45,628 nucleotides of DNA, taken from positions 1 through 45,628 of the forward strand of contig CAJMQE010000023.1 in the NCBI GenBank assembly GCA_905215405.1, in the 5' to 3' direction. The stretch is from an uncultured bacterium. GTDB taxonomy: Bacteria; Bacillota; Clostridia; Lachnospirales; Lachnospiraceae. Of the stretch, positions 16,160-24,894 are shown in pieces. The notes beneath the pieces were generated by a model. It had not been told where the DNA came from and did no database searches. It saw only the letters and a list, made by a program, of their open reading frames with translations. How positions within the stretch are numbered: the first letter of the stretch is position 1; each line of letters starts with the position of its first letter. Both the position numbers and the translations under genes were made by a program.

Positions 16160-17863
16160 TCATTCTTCCTCCTGAACAATTTCTGTTACTTCCTCTGTGA
16201 TCTGTTGACCGCCTTCTTCATACCAATCCTCCACGAACTCCTGAAAATATGAAAGAGGTTCTTCTCCACAGACGATTTTCAGATATGCCTGCTCCTCTTT
16301 GTCCTTTAATTTCCACCATTCCGTTTTCATAGTGTCTGTCGTTCCAAAGAAAAGCGACTGTACTTTTTTGACATGTTCATCCGAGATCAGGGAACAGGCT
16401 TCGATCCTGGATGTATATGCCGCCCATTGGTCTGGCGTCGCTTCTGTTCTCACATCCGTCAGATCTGTCTGTGTACCCAGAAAAGCTTTGCACGACTGAT
16501 AATAAGAATCTTCAAGCAATTTAAGTTCACTTTCCTGCTTACTGCCTTCTAATGTTTCTTTCAGCTCCTGATAGCAAATTCCAAGTGCATTGTTATAATC
16601 CACATTGATTGCAAATGGTCTAGCTGTTGGATCTACATTTAACTGATAATACCGGATAAATTCCTCTGAATCGTCGCATTCATAGCGAATCTTATCGAAC
16701 ATGATACTTACTATTTTGGCAGCTATTTCAGGATGTTCATAGCCTTTTCTCACGACCACGAATTTATAGGAGGGATTCTGGCTGTGATAGGACACATCTC
16801 CGTTCTCGTCTGTTGAGATCAGATATGGTCTCCATTTGGCGCCGCTTCCATCTCCCACTGTCTGAATCAGTGGATTATTCGGTGCCCACCACGGACCGAA
16901 GAAAGAGCCACATTTGCCCTGCGTAATCAATTCAATAATATTAGATGTCGTCCGAAGCAAAAAATCCTGATCCAGAATTCCATCCTCATACAGTCCGTGA
17001 ATATGCTCCAGTGCATTTTGCGCTTCCTGCGTAACTGATCCGTATACAACGTCTCCCTGTTCATTCCTGATCCACTGCTTTGGAAATGCGCCATATTTCG
17101 CAAAAATAAGATCTAACAGATATTCTCCACTATATCCTTCTTCCCCGGAAAGCTGGGTATCACAGACAAGTCCAACGGTATTCCCGACTCCATTATGGCC
17201 CGGATCCTCGCTAACAAATGCTTTAACAATCGTTTCTACATCATCAAGCGTCTTCGGTGCTGTTAGCCCCAATGCATCCATCCAGTCCTGCCTGAGCCAC
17301 ACAAGATTCGGTCCGTTGTCGATATTCGTTTCCGGAATCGCCATGATCTTATCATCAAACGTGACCATATCCATCAGTTCCGGTCCATAGCTGCCATAGA
17401 TTTCCTTAATCCTATCACTGGTGCAGTTCTCATAACTCTCACTGAGATCCTCAATCATGTCATTTTCCACCATACGCTGCAGATCTTCATAATCACTGAC
17501 GACCATAATGTCTGGAAGATTCCCTGCTGCCATCGCCATGGAAACTGTTGTATCATACTGTGTATCAATATCTTCAAATACATCCTGGTTCTCTACATTG
17601 ATCAGATCCCTGATATATCTTGTATAAGCGTTATTTTCATATGTATCCCCCTCAGGCATATTGCTGTTATTGGTGCCGGTCATCTTCCCCAATGTATAGG
17701 TGATCAGTTCTGGATATTTCCCATAAGGTGTCGTTTCGGCACTGTACTCTAGTTCTGCATCATCAACATCGTTCTGTCCGGCTTCGATTCCCTGCGTTTT
17801 TCCACTACAGCCATTTAACAGCACTATACAAATTAAAAGAATTACCCCCAATTTCTTTCTCAT
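16160..17863 (-). CDS. Extracellular solute-binding lipoprotein (second binding protein of the sugar ABC importer)
   Basis: 567 aa. The lipoprotein signal is clear: MRKKLGVILLICIVLLNGCSG, lipobox LNGC with the cysteine at residue 19. The mature part begins with an acidic linker, then a family-1 type binding fold (LVWLRQDWMDALGLTAPKTLDDVETIVKAF; later GSFFGPWWAPNNPL). At about 550 mature residues it belongs with the long LplA/YtcQ-like carbohydrate binding proteins rather than the roughly 400-residue MalE type. The gene follows the MalG-type permease by 44 nt, so one permease pair appears to serve two binding proteins. The aromatic-rich pocket segment suggests an oligosaccharide ligand; which one is unknown. 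Confidence 0.88.
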   Translation of the reverse strand: MRKKLGVILLICIVLLNGCSGKTQGIEAGQNDVDDAELEYSAETTPYGKYPELITYTLGKMTGTNNSNMPEGDTYENNAYTRYIRDLINVENQDVFEDIDTQYDTTVSMAMAAGNLPDIMVVSDYEDLQRMVENDMIEDLSESYENCTSDRIKEIYGSYGPELMDMVTFDDKIMAIPETNIDNGPNLVWLRQDWMDALGLTAPKTLDDVETIVKAFVSEDPGHNGVGNTVGLVCDTQLSGEEGYSGEYLLDLIFAKYGAFPKQWIRNEQGDVVYGSVTQEAQNALEHIHGLYEDGILDQDFLLRTTSNIIELITQGKCGSFFGPWWAPNNPLIQTVGDGSGAKWRPYLISTDENGDVSYHSQNPSYKFVVVRKGYEHPEIAAKIVSIMFDKIRYECDDSEEFIRYYQLNVDPTARPFAINVDYNNALGICYQELKETLEGSKQESELKLLEDSYYQSCKAFLGTQTDLTDVRTEATPDQWAAYTSRIEACSLISDEHVKKVQSLFFGTTDTMKTEWWKLKDKEEQAYLKIVCGEEPLSYFQEFVEDWYEEGGQQITEEVTEIVQEEE

Positions 17864-17907
17864 GATCCTGCTCCATCTTGCGCCAGTATTTTCTGGTTTA
17901 TTTTCCG

Positions 17908-18753
17908 TCAGCCTTTTACAGCCCCTGACATGCTTTCATTATAGCATCTCTGCATCAGAATAAACAAGATGGCAATCGGAATCGAAATGCAGACCGCACC
18001 AGCTGCGAAGCAGGTATACCAGTTATCGACATACTCTTTTTCAAGCATCTGCCATAGCCCCAGTGCGACAGTATAATAATCCGCATTTGCCCTGCAGATG
18101 ACCTTGGCAAAGATAAAATCGATCCACGGCGCAATAAATGCAGTCAGCACTGTATAGACAATAATCGGCTTGCTGAGCGGTATCGTGATTTTTGTAAAGA
18201 CCTGCCATTTATTTGCTCCATCAATATAAGCGGCTTCATCAATTGTCTTTGATATCGTATCAAAAAATCCTTTTGCAATATAGAACTGAATGCCGGCTCC
18301 TGCTGAATAGACAAGCACCAGTGCCACCCTGATCATAGAACCTTCTGAAAGACCTACAGCCTTCAGAATATAGTACACTGCGACCATCGCCATGAAGCCC
18401 GGAAAAAGTCCCAGTACCATCGCAATATTCATCATTGGTTTTCTAGCTTTAAATTTCAGTCTCGACATACAGTAGGCGACGGAAAGTACAAAGAATGTCG
18501 AAATGATACAGGAAAATACTGCAACAATAAAGGTGTTAAAGAACATTTTGGGAAAATTCAGAACTTCGGTATCTGTAAACAGTTTTATGTAGTTGTTAAA
18601 GGTATAACTCTGTGGGAAGAACGTGGAAACATAGGATCCTTTCTGTGCGCGAAAACTTGTGATCACGATCCAGAAGATCGGTGATACCCAGGCAATTGCC
18701 AGTATCGCCAGAATTACATGAATGATAAAATTACCTACCTTTTTTCTAATCAT
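17908..18753 (-). CDS. Sugar ABC transporter permease, MalG type
   Basis: 281 aa with six membrane segments. The ATPase-contacting EAA loop reads EAAYIDGANKWQVFTKITIPLSKP, close to the family consensus EAAxxDGA. Its start codon overlaps the stop of the MalF-type gene by 4 nt (ATGA), a sign of translational coupling, with GAGGAGGG as ribosome site. It forms the inner-membrane channel with the MalF-type partner. No ATPase gene follows; in Clostridia and streptococci such importers often share one multitask MsmK/UgpC-type ATPase encoded elsewhere. Confidence 0.93.
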   Translation of the reverse strand: MIRKKVGNFIIHVILAILAIAWVSPIFWIVITSFRAQKGSYVSTFFPQSYTFNNYIKLFTDTEVLNFPKMFFNTFIVAVFSCIISTFFVLSVAYCMSRLKFKARKPMMNIAMVLGLFPGFMAMVAVYYILKAVGLSEGSMIRVALVLVYSAGAGIQFYIAKGFFDTISKTIDEAAYIDGANKWQVFTKITIPLSKPIIVYTVLTAFIAPWIDFIFAKVICRANADYYTVALGLWQMLEKEYVDNWYTCFAAGAVCISIPIAILFILMQRCYNESMSGAVKG

Positions 18754-20075
18754 TGAAATCCCTCCTCATCCTTATAAGATTTCGTTCTTCTGTATACGAG
18801 CAGAGAACCGATGGCCAGAATAATAAATGTCATAATACCAATAACAGCACCGAGATTAAAATACTGATATTCAATTGTCAATTTATACAACCACGTGACC
18901 AAAAGATCCGTCTTACCGGCTGTCGCTCCCGCTTCTATCGGCTCCCCCTTCGTCAGCAGATATATAACATTGAAATTGTTAATATTGGCTGTAAATGTTG
19001 TAATCAGATACGGTGTGGTAACAAAAATCATATAGGGTAACGTGATCTTGAAAAAAGTTTTGACGGGTCCGGCTCCATCCACTTTTGCTGCCTCATAGAG
19101 TTCGACCGGAATATTCTGTAGAATTCCTGTTACCTGCATCAGTGTATAAGGAATGCCGATCCATAAATTAACCAGAACTACTGTCACTCTTGCCCATGTT
19201 GCATTGGAGAAAAACGGTAATGACTTGCTGATCAGACCTGCGTTTTTTAGCATGACATTGACAATTCCATCCGATTTTAACATACTTCTTATTACCAGAA
19301 GGGATACGAACTGCGGAATGGCAATGGATAAAATAAAGCAGAATCTCCAGAAGCTTTTGAATTTCGTCTGCTTCCGGTTGATCACGATACCAAGGATCAT
19401 ACCAAGTATATAATTTAAACCTGTAGCGAGGATCGCCCAGATAAGTGTCCATCCTAGAACTGACCAGAATGTCTGGCCAAATGAATCGTGGATATTGATA
19501 ATTCTTTCAAAATTCTTTAAGCCCACCCAGTTGAACAGAATCAGATGATTATCCACTTTGCTGTAATTCGTAAATGCCATACTGATCATAAAGACCAGCG
19601 GCAGAATTGTAAATATAATAATACCAAGCACCGGACAAGTCAGTAACAACCGGTGCAGATTGCTGTTGAACAGACTTTTATAATCTTCTGCAAATGTATT
19701 CAGATGCTTTCCTTCTTTTAAGCGAACTTCCGCTTTGTAGGAACTTTTTACTGATTCCCGCCAGAACAGCAGAAATCCAACACAGATAAAAATAGTGTTA
19801 ACTCCGTATAATAACATCAGCAGTGAATTGTCGCCCTGTGTATACTGATAGATTCCCAGTGCTTCATTCCAGACTTCCTGCTGCTCTTTTCCACCGAGCC
19901 TGACAAGATCAACCAGACATCCGGCTCCTGTCATAAGCATATAAAATATAAATGCTGCTTCTACTGCCAGGAAAAGCAGTCCCTTGACCACCTGTTTTCT
20001 ACATATATTGCCCAGGCCCATAATAAGAAATGATAATTTTGTAATGAGATTTCCTTTTAGTAACGCATCCCTCAT
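18750..20075 (-). CDS. Sugar ABC transporter permease, MalF type with extended N-terminus
   Basis: 441 aa with about eight membrane segments. Two extra N-terminal helices (about 28-50 and 85-105) precede the core of six. The EAA loop YEAAKVDGAGPVKTFFKITLPYM lies at about 330-352. Length and the NLWIGIPYTLMQVTGILQNIP stretch are typical of maltose/maltodextrin MalF proteins of Bacillota. GGGAG lies 8 nt before the ATG. It is separated from the upstream binding-protein gene by 110 nt that carry a hairpin without a T tract. Confidence 0.93.
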   Translation of the reverse strand: MRDALLKGNLITKLSFLIMGLGNICRKQVVKGLLFLAVEAAFIFYMLMTGAGCLVDLVRLGGKEQQEVWNEALGIYQYTQGDNSLLMLLYGVNTIFICVGFLLFWRESVKSSYKAEVRLKEGKHLNTFAEDYKSLFNSNLHRLLLTCPVLGIIIFTILPLVFMISMAFTNYSKVDNHLILFNWVGLKNFERIINIHDSFGQTFWSVLGWTLIWAILATGLNYILGMILGIVINRKQTKFKSFWRFCFILSIAIPQFVSLLVIRSMLKSDGIVNVMLKNAGLISKSLPFFSNATWARVTVVLVNLWIGIPYTLMQVTGILQNIPVELYEAAKVDGAGPVKTFFKITLPYMIFVTTPYLITTFTANINNFNVIYLLTKGEPIEAGATAGKTDLLVTWLYKLTIEYQYFNLGAVIGIMTFIILAIGSLLVYRRTKSYKDEEGFQ

Positions 20076-20130
20076 GATAAACGCTCCCTTCTGCCTTCCA
20101 GCCCGATCTGTCCGATACAGAATAAATCAT

Positions 20131-20168
20131 GAACGGCTGCCGCTTGTTCATTCTTGCGACAGCCTTTC
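20131..20168 (-). other. Intercistronic hairpin between binding-protein and permease genes
   Basis: GAA-C-GGCTGCCGC (20131-20143) pairs with GCGACAGCC-T-TTC (20156-20168), about 12 pairs with one wobble and one mismatch. No T run follows, so it is more likely an mRNA-stabilising or processing element than a terminator. Such elements favour high binding-protein and lower permease levels, as known for malE-malF in enterobacteria. Confidence 0.55.
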
Positions 20169-20185
20169 ATTTTTACAAGATTTAT

Positions 20186-21445
20186 TTATTTGACACCTTC
20201 GGAATTAATGGATGTGTTAAATGCTTCTGTCTTTTCGGCTGCATTATCGAGTGTAACTTCTCCATTCACAATGGATTTACCAAAGTTTTCTGCCGGGGTC
20301 CAGAAATTGTTCATATTTGCAACAAATGGCTGGATAACGGATGTCTTTTCAAATGTTGTATTCTGTGCTGTTACCAGCGCATCTTTCTTGATTGCATCTG
20401 TCTTTAACAGTTCTGTATTACAAGGAATTACATTTCTTAATTTATAATGCTCATTCTGTGCATCCTCACCACCGAGATATTTGGCAAGTGCAACAGCGAT
20501 CTGTGGATACTGGCAATTCGGATTAACTGCGATTGCTTTAGAACCTGCAAATGATTTTAACTGCAGATCTTTACCATCGATATTAACTGTTGGCAGTTCT
20601 TTTGCTGCGAAGTTATCACCAAGGATCTCTTTGACTGACTGATAATCCCAGGAACCAGAGAAGATCGCACTGATGCTGCCATCTCTGAGACCTGCAATAC
20701 CAACGCCATCTGCATCATTTACAAAGTTTGCATTGTTTACAAGATTTACAAGATATTTTGTTGTAGCGGTTCCCTTATCACCACCAAAATTAATGCCTGC
20801 ATCGTTCTTTGTTCCGTCTCCGAACATCGTACCACCATTTGCCAGGTAGAAGGAAGCTATGTACCAGGAATTAGAAAGTGGGAATGCAACTTTTCCTTTT
20901 TCCAGCATTGTATCAAGGCTCTTTACATCAGTATCCGATAATTTACTCTTATCGTAATACATGAACCAGGTATTTGTTGTGAATGGAACGCCATAGACAC
21001 CACCATCAACTGTTACAGAATCGACGATAGCAGAAGAATTTGTACTCTTTACATAATCTGCTGTCTCACCACCAAGTTTTGAAATTGCATTGGAATCGAT
21101 CAAAGTCTGTAACTGGTCATTGGCAAAGAAATAAACATCGCCTGAATTTGCCGGATCCTGGGTAACCGTCTTTGCTGCATCACCTTCTGCACAGACTGAA
21201 TACTCAAATGTCAGATCCCATTCCGGATGTTCTTCATTAAATTTCTCGCACATTGTCTGTAACCATTTTCCATGTTCGTCAGACTGATCTTCTGAAGGAC
21301 CCCAAACCTTCATGGTCGTCTGAATCGTTTCTGCCGTTGTAGCAGTTGTACCACTTGTTGATTCACTGCTCTTTCCACATCCAAACAGTGCGGTCACACT
21401 CATCGCACAAATCATAAAATACGCGATACCCTTTTTTGTTCTCAT
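20186..21445 (-). CDS. Maltose/maltodextrin-type solute-binding lipoprotein
   Basis: About 419 aa. It has a signal peptide MRTKKGIAYFMICAMSVTALFGCG with lipobox LFGC, then a Ser/Thr-rich linker. The body resembles MalE/GanO-type binding proteins: TMKVWGPSEDQSD near the N-terminus, then VYGVPFTTNTWFMYYDKSKL and FSGSWDYQSVKEILGDNFAAKELP. GGAGGAGG lies 8 nt before the ATG at 21445, so an upstream in-frame TTG at 21463 is not the start. It is the first transport gene after the two-component pair and probably the main maltodextrin receptor, given glgP and malQ upstream. Confidence 0.92.
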   Translation of the reverse strand: MRTKKGIAYFMICAMSVTALFGCGKSSESTSGTTATTAETIQTTMKVWGPSEDQSDEHGKWLQTMCEKFNEEHPEWDLTFEYSVCAEGDAAKTVTQDPANSGDVYFFANDQLQTLIDSNAISKLGGETADYVKSTNSSAIVDSVTVDGGVYGVPFTTNTWFMYYDKSKLSDTDVKSLDTMLEKGKVAFPLSNSWYIASFYLANGGTMFGDGTKNDAGINFGGDKGTATTKYLVNLVNNANFVNDADGVGIAGLRDGSISAIFSGSWDYQSVKEILGDNFAAKELPTVNIDGKDLQLKSFAGSKAIAVNPNCQYPQIAVALAKYLGGEDAQNEHYKLRNVIPCNTELLKTDAIKKDALVTAQNTTFEKTSVIQPFVANMNNFWTPAENFGKSIVNGEVTLDNAAEKTEAFNTSINSEGVK

Positions 21446-21605
21446 TAAAAATTCCTCCTCCAAACTTTTTTGTACTTACTTAAGTATAGGTACATTATAA
21501 TTTGAAGGAGGAATCTGTTAAATATAAGAAATCTGTGAATCATATCACTTTTTCAAAGTGTTTATGATGCTTTTTTATAAACGTTTCTACTAGTCCCAAA
21601 AATCT

Positions 21606-23297
21606 TTAAGTTCCAGGTGCAACATACGGTTTTGCAGGGAAATGCAGGGTGATTTTCGTGCCTTCACCAATATGGCTCTCGACCTGCATCTCATATTCAT
21701 CTCCATAGAAGAGACGGATTCTCTGATTGACATTCTTTGCTCCATATCCATTTGACTTTTGCGTCAGGAAATTCTGCAGTGTTTCCTTATCCATGCCGGC
21801 TCCATTGTCTTCCACCGTCAGATAGATCATGTCCTCCTGCTTATGACCGGTAACCGTTATGATTCCTCTCCGGTCATTCAACAGATCGATTCCGTGGTCG
21901 ACTGCATTCTCCACAAGTGGCTGCAGGATCAGATTCAGAGTCTCACATTGCAGAATCTCCTCGTCTACATCAACGACCACATCAAAATTGTGATCATGCA
22001 TCACCGCCTGGATCTGCAGATAGGATTTCATATTACTTAATTCCATCTCCAGTGTCAGTGTATTTCTCCCCTTGTTGAGTGATGTCCGGTAGTAATTAGA
22101 CAACGCCAGGGTGATATGACAAATATCGTTCTGATCGGCCTCTATCGCCTTCCAATTGATCAGAGACAGGGAATTATAGAGGAAATGCGGATTGATCTGT
22201 GCTCTGAGTGCACGCATTTCATATTCTTTCTGATTGATTCTGGCCTCATAGACCTCACTGATCAGACTCTGGATCTGACGGATCATATTTCCAAATCCAT
22301 CCATCAGTTCTCCAATTTCATCATTTTCCCCTTTTTCGACCTGTACAATGAAATTCCCCTTCTCAACTTCCTGCATATTACTTTTTAATTTGTCAATTCT
22401 TCTGGTAAGCAATTTGGATAGAAAAAGGATTTCCATAACGGCGGCGCTGATACCGACAACAATTGTGACTGCAATCATCATGATCATCGGCTGAGCTGTT
22501 CTAATGACAAGGCTCTTAGGCTTGTACATCCAGGTCGTCCAATTTGTAGAGTCAGATGTCTCATTGATCACAAGATACTCATCACTGTCTTTCTTTTCTA
22601 AGAACTGACTGTAATCCAGCGCTTTATCTGCCGATTCCGAACTAAAATTCTCATAGTGATAGATCACATTGCCATCTTCATCTGTTATAAAAACGCCGTA
22701 ATTATTTGTCATATTTTCAGTAAAAGAATCAAACACCTTATTATAATCTACATTGATATACAGAATTCCAAGCGAATCATTTTTATCAAGGATCGGCATT
22801 CTTCTCGCTGAAAAGAGCGATCGGTTGGCGCTGTCCGCAAACCACTTGATCTCACTATCCTCAGACGCCCTGGCAAACCACCACGCGCCTGAGATCTCAC
22901 TGATTGGAGCAATTGTCTCATCATGCTTAATATTTTTATCCGTATACATTGTGACTTGGGTCACATCATTATGAAAATATTTCAGAGAGGAAAGCATTGG
23001 ATCCATAATACCTACGAACTGGGAATACATTTCATAGGTACTTTTATAATCATAACTCACGACTCTGGAAATTGTCTCGTTGAAAGATATATAATTCGAC
23101 AGGTTATCATAGATCTGCAACTGATTATCCATTCCTTCTGTTGCCTGATACAGAAAGGACTGGATAGTCTTTGTATCCTTCTCCATCAATATTTTCTGCA
23201 TCTGAAAATATGAAAAACAGAAAAGTACGATTACAGGCAGTACCCCTGTAATCAGATAGATCCATGCCAGTTTGTACTTTAATTTGATTTTCTTCAT
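21606..23297 (-). CDS. YesM-type sensor histidine kinase
   Basis: 563 aa. Membrane helices at about 10-30 and 270-292 flank an extracellular sensor domain of about 240 residues. HAMP (about 293-345) follows, then a His-kinase domain with the phosphoacceptor in INPHFLYNSLSLINW (near 372) and an ATP-binding domain with PLVENAVDHG (near 463) and DNGAGM. This is the LytS/YesM class that pairs with AraC-type regulators. Its ATG comes one base after the stop of the response-regulator gene, so the two are coupled. Located directly upstream of the transporter genes, it likely senses the sugar or its loaded binding protein. Confidence 0.94.
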   Translation of the reverse strand: MKKIKLKYKLAWIYLITGVLPVIVLFCFSYFQMQKILMEKDTKTIQSFLYQATEGMDNQLQIYDNLSNYISFNETISRVVSYDYKSTYEMYSQFVGIMDPMLSSLKYFHNDVTQVTMYTDKNIKHDETIAPISEISGAWWFARASEDSEIKWFADSANRSLFSARRMPILDKNDSLGILYINVDYNKVFDSFTENMTNNYGVFITDEDGNVIYHYENFSSESADKALDYSQFLEKKDSDEYLVINETSDSTNWTTWMYKPKSLVIRTAQPMIMMIAVTIVVGISAAVMEILFLSKLLTRRIDKLKSNMQEVEKGNFIVQVEKGENDEIGELMDGFGNMIRQIQSLISEVYEARINQKEYEMRALRAQINPHFLYNSLSLINWKAIEADQNDICHITLALSNYYRTSLNKGRNTLTLEMELSNMKSYLQIQAVMHDHNFDVVVDVDEEILQCETLNLILQPLVENAVDHGIDLLNDRRGIITVTGHKQEDMIYLTVEDNGAGMDKETLQNFLTQKSNGYGAKNVNQRIRLFYGDEYEMQVESHIGEGTKITLHFPAKPYVAPGT

Positions 23298-23298
23298 G

Positions 23299-24819
23299 TC
23301 AGCCCCCGTTACTCCTGAACTTCTGAGGACTTACCCCGAAGCACTCCCGAAAGCTCTGACAAAAGTAGGACACATTTGGATACCCCACTTCATTGCTGAT
23401 GCTCACGATTTTCTTTGTCGTATTTTCAAGCATATCTTTCGCTCGTTCCATTCGGAATTGCTTAATAAATTTACTTAAATTCTGTCCGGTCTCCTTCTTA
23501 AAAATAGAACTTAAATAACTAGGGGTCAGATATACGATCCGTGCCAGCTGGTCCACACCGATTTCTTCATCAAAATGCTCATAAATGTACTTTTTCACCA
23601 CTTCGATCTCTTTATGAGTCGTTTGCGGATGCTCTGCAAATACTTTTTCCAGACGATCAATATTCTTTTGTATTATTTCTGTTATACATTTAAAATCCAC
23701 CGCCTGATAGAGTTTTTCGATCTCCTGGTTGAGTTCTTCCTCCGTCAGATCAGGTGCTTTTTCGTAGAAATTTTTTAATAAATTAGAAAAGATAAATTTT
23801 ATGTAAATATGTGAAAAATAGGACTTTGCACGGTATTTACTGCACAAACGTTCAAAATGCTGTCTGAGACTGGCAATATCTTTCATCCGGATATCCTGCT
23901 GCATCTGTTTCATCAACGTATCGTCATCAATTTTTACATTGACCGGTGATGCATCTTCCATGTCACTGCTGTAAATATAGGTGTCCGTCTGATAAAAGCG
24001 ATTTTCCATCAGTTCTTCAAGTTTTTCCATATATTTCGGCATTTGTTCATAATCCTCGATCTCATCGGCAATAGCAATATAACACTTGACATGATAGAAC
24101 CGCTCGATCGCATCTGCAAGCTGTCTGGCGGTCTGTGCCGCATCCATCGTTCGATCTTCATCAAACAGCAGAACAGACTGCTGCTGGTTCAGATTCAGGT
24201 ACTGAAAAGGAAAAGAAAACTGTGTCATGACTTCTCCACAAAAATCTGTAATGATCTTACCATAGACATCCCTATCAAATTCAAGCAACAGCATTTTCTT
24301 ATATCTGTTCCACACCTTTTGTTCATCCAACAACCTTTCACACTGTACATGTACATGTTTGGGATCTGTGCCACTGATCAGAGAATACAGCAGATATTCC
24401 GTCATATATTCCGAACTTTCATTTTTCTTTTCATCTGCAATTCGCATGCTGTCCAGCTCTTTTATGACACTTTTCATGGTATGATCGAACTCCTGCGGAT
24501 CCACTGGCTTTAAAATGTAGTCGGAGACTCCAAGTTTCACAGCCAATTTGGCATATTCAAATTCATTATATCCACTAAAAATTATGATCTTCATATTTTG
24601 TGTCAGCGTGACTGCGTTCCGAATCAGCTCAATGCCATCCATAAACGGCATTTTGACATCCGTAAGCAGTATATCAATCTTTTGTTTCTTTAAGATATCC
24701 AGGGCGGCAAGTCCGTTCGCCGCCTCTGAAATTTCCAATGTAATCCCCATACGTTTCATAAGAAAGACGATTCCATTTCTTTCAATCTTCTCGTCATCTA
24801 CAATCAAAATGTTATACAT
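23299..24819 (-). CDS. YesN-type response regulator with AraC DNA-binding domain
   Basis: About 506 aa. The receiver domain (1-120) has ILIVDDEKIERNG and the phosphoacceptor Asp in LLTDVKMP (near 51). A helical middle part follows, then a C-terminal AraC domain (about 405-500) with IGVDQLARIVYLTPSYLSSIFKKETGQNLSKFI and VGYPNVSYFCQSFRECFGVSP. The start at 24819 is supported by GGAGG 9 nt upstream; an upstream in-frame codon would add 11 residues outside the receiver fold. It is the partner of the adjacent YesM kinase and the presumed activator of the binding-protein/permease genes. Confidence 0.94.
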   Translation of the reverse strand: MYNILIVDDEKIERNGIVFLMKRMGITLEISEAANGLAALDILKKQKIDILLTDVKMPFMDGIELIRNAVTLTQNMKIIIFSGYNEFEYAKLAVKLGVSDYILKPVDPQEFDHTMKSVIKELDSMRIADEKKNESSEYMTEYLLYSLISGTDPKHVHVQCERLLDEQKVWNRYKKMLLLEFDRDVYGKIITDFCGEVMTQFSFPFQYLNLNQQQSVLLFDEDRTMDAAQTARQLADAIERFYHVKCYIAIADEIEDYEQMPKYMEKLEELMENRFYQTDTYIYSSDMEDASPVNVKIDDDTLMKQMQQDIRMKDIASLRQHFERLCSKYRAKSYFSHIYIKFIFSNLLKNFYEKAPDLTEEELNQEIEKLYQAVDFKCITEIIQKNIDRLEKVFAEHPQTTHKEIEVVKKYIYEHFDEEIGVDQLARIVYLTPSYLSSIFKKETGQNLSKFIKQFRMERAKDMLENTTKKIVSISNEVGYPNVSYFCQSFRECFGVSPQKFRSNGG

Positions 24820-24894
24820 CCCAAAAGACCTCCTATACCTTATTCTAAACACCGAAGGCAGTCATAGCAAGTGATTTTGTATGACAGAACGAAA

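Noticed and set aside
21446..21605. Catabolite-repression (cre) site ahead of the MalE-type gene
   Set aside because: GAAACGTTTATA near 21574-21585 is only a partial match to the cre consensus and lies far from the likely -10; not strong enough to annotate.
24043..24513. 156-codon plus-strand open frame inside the YesN gene
   Set aside because: Shadow of a clearly recognisable response regulator; no ribosome site or family resemblance.
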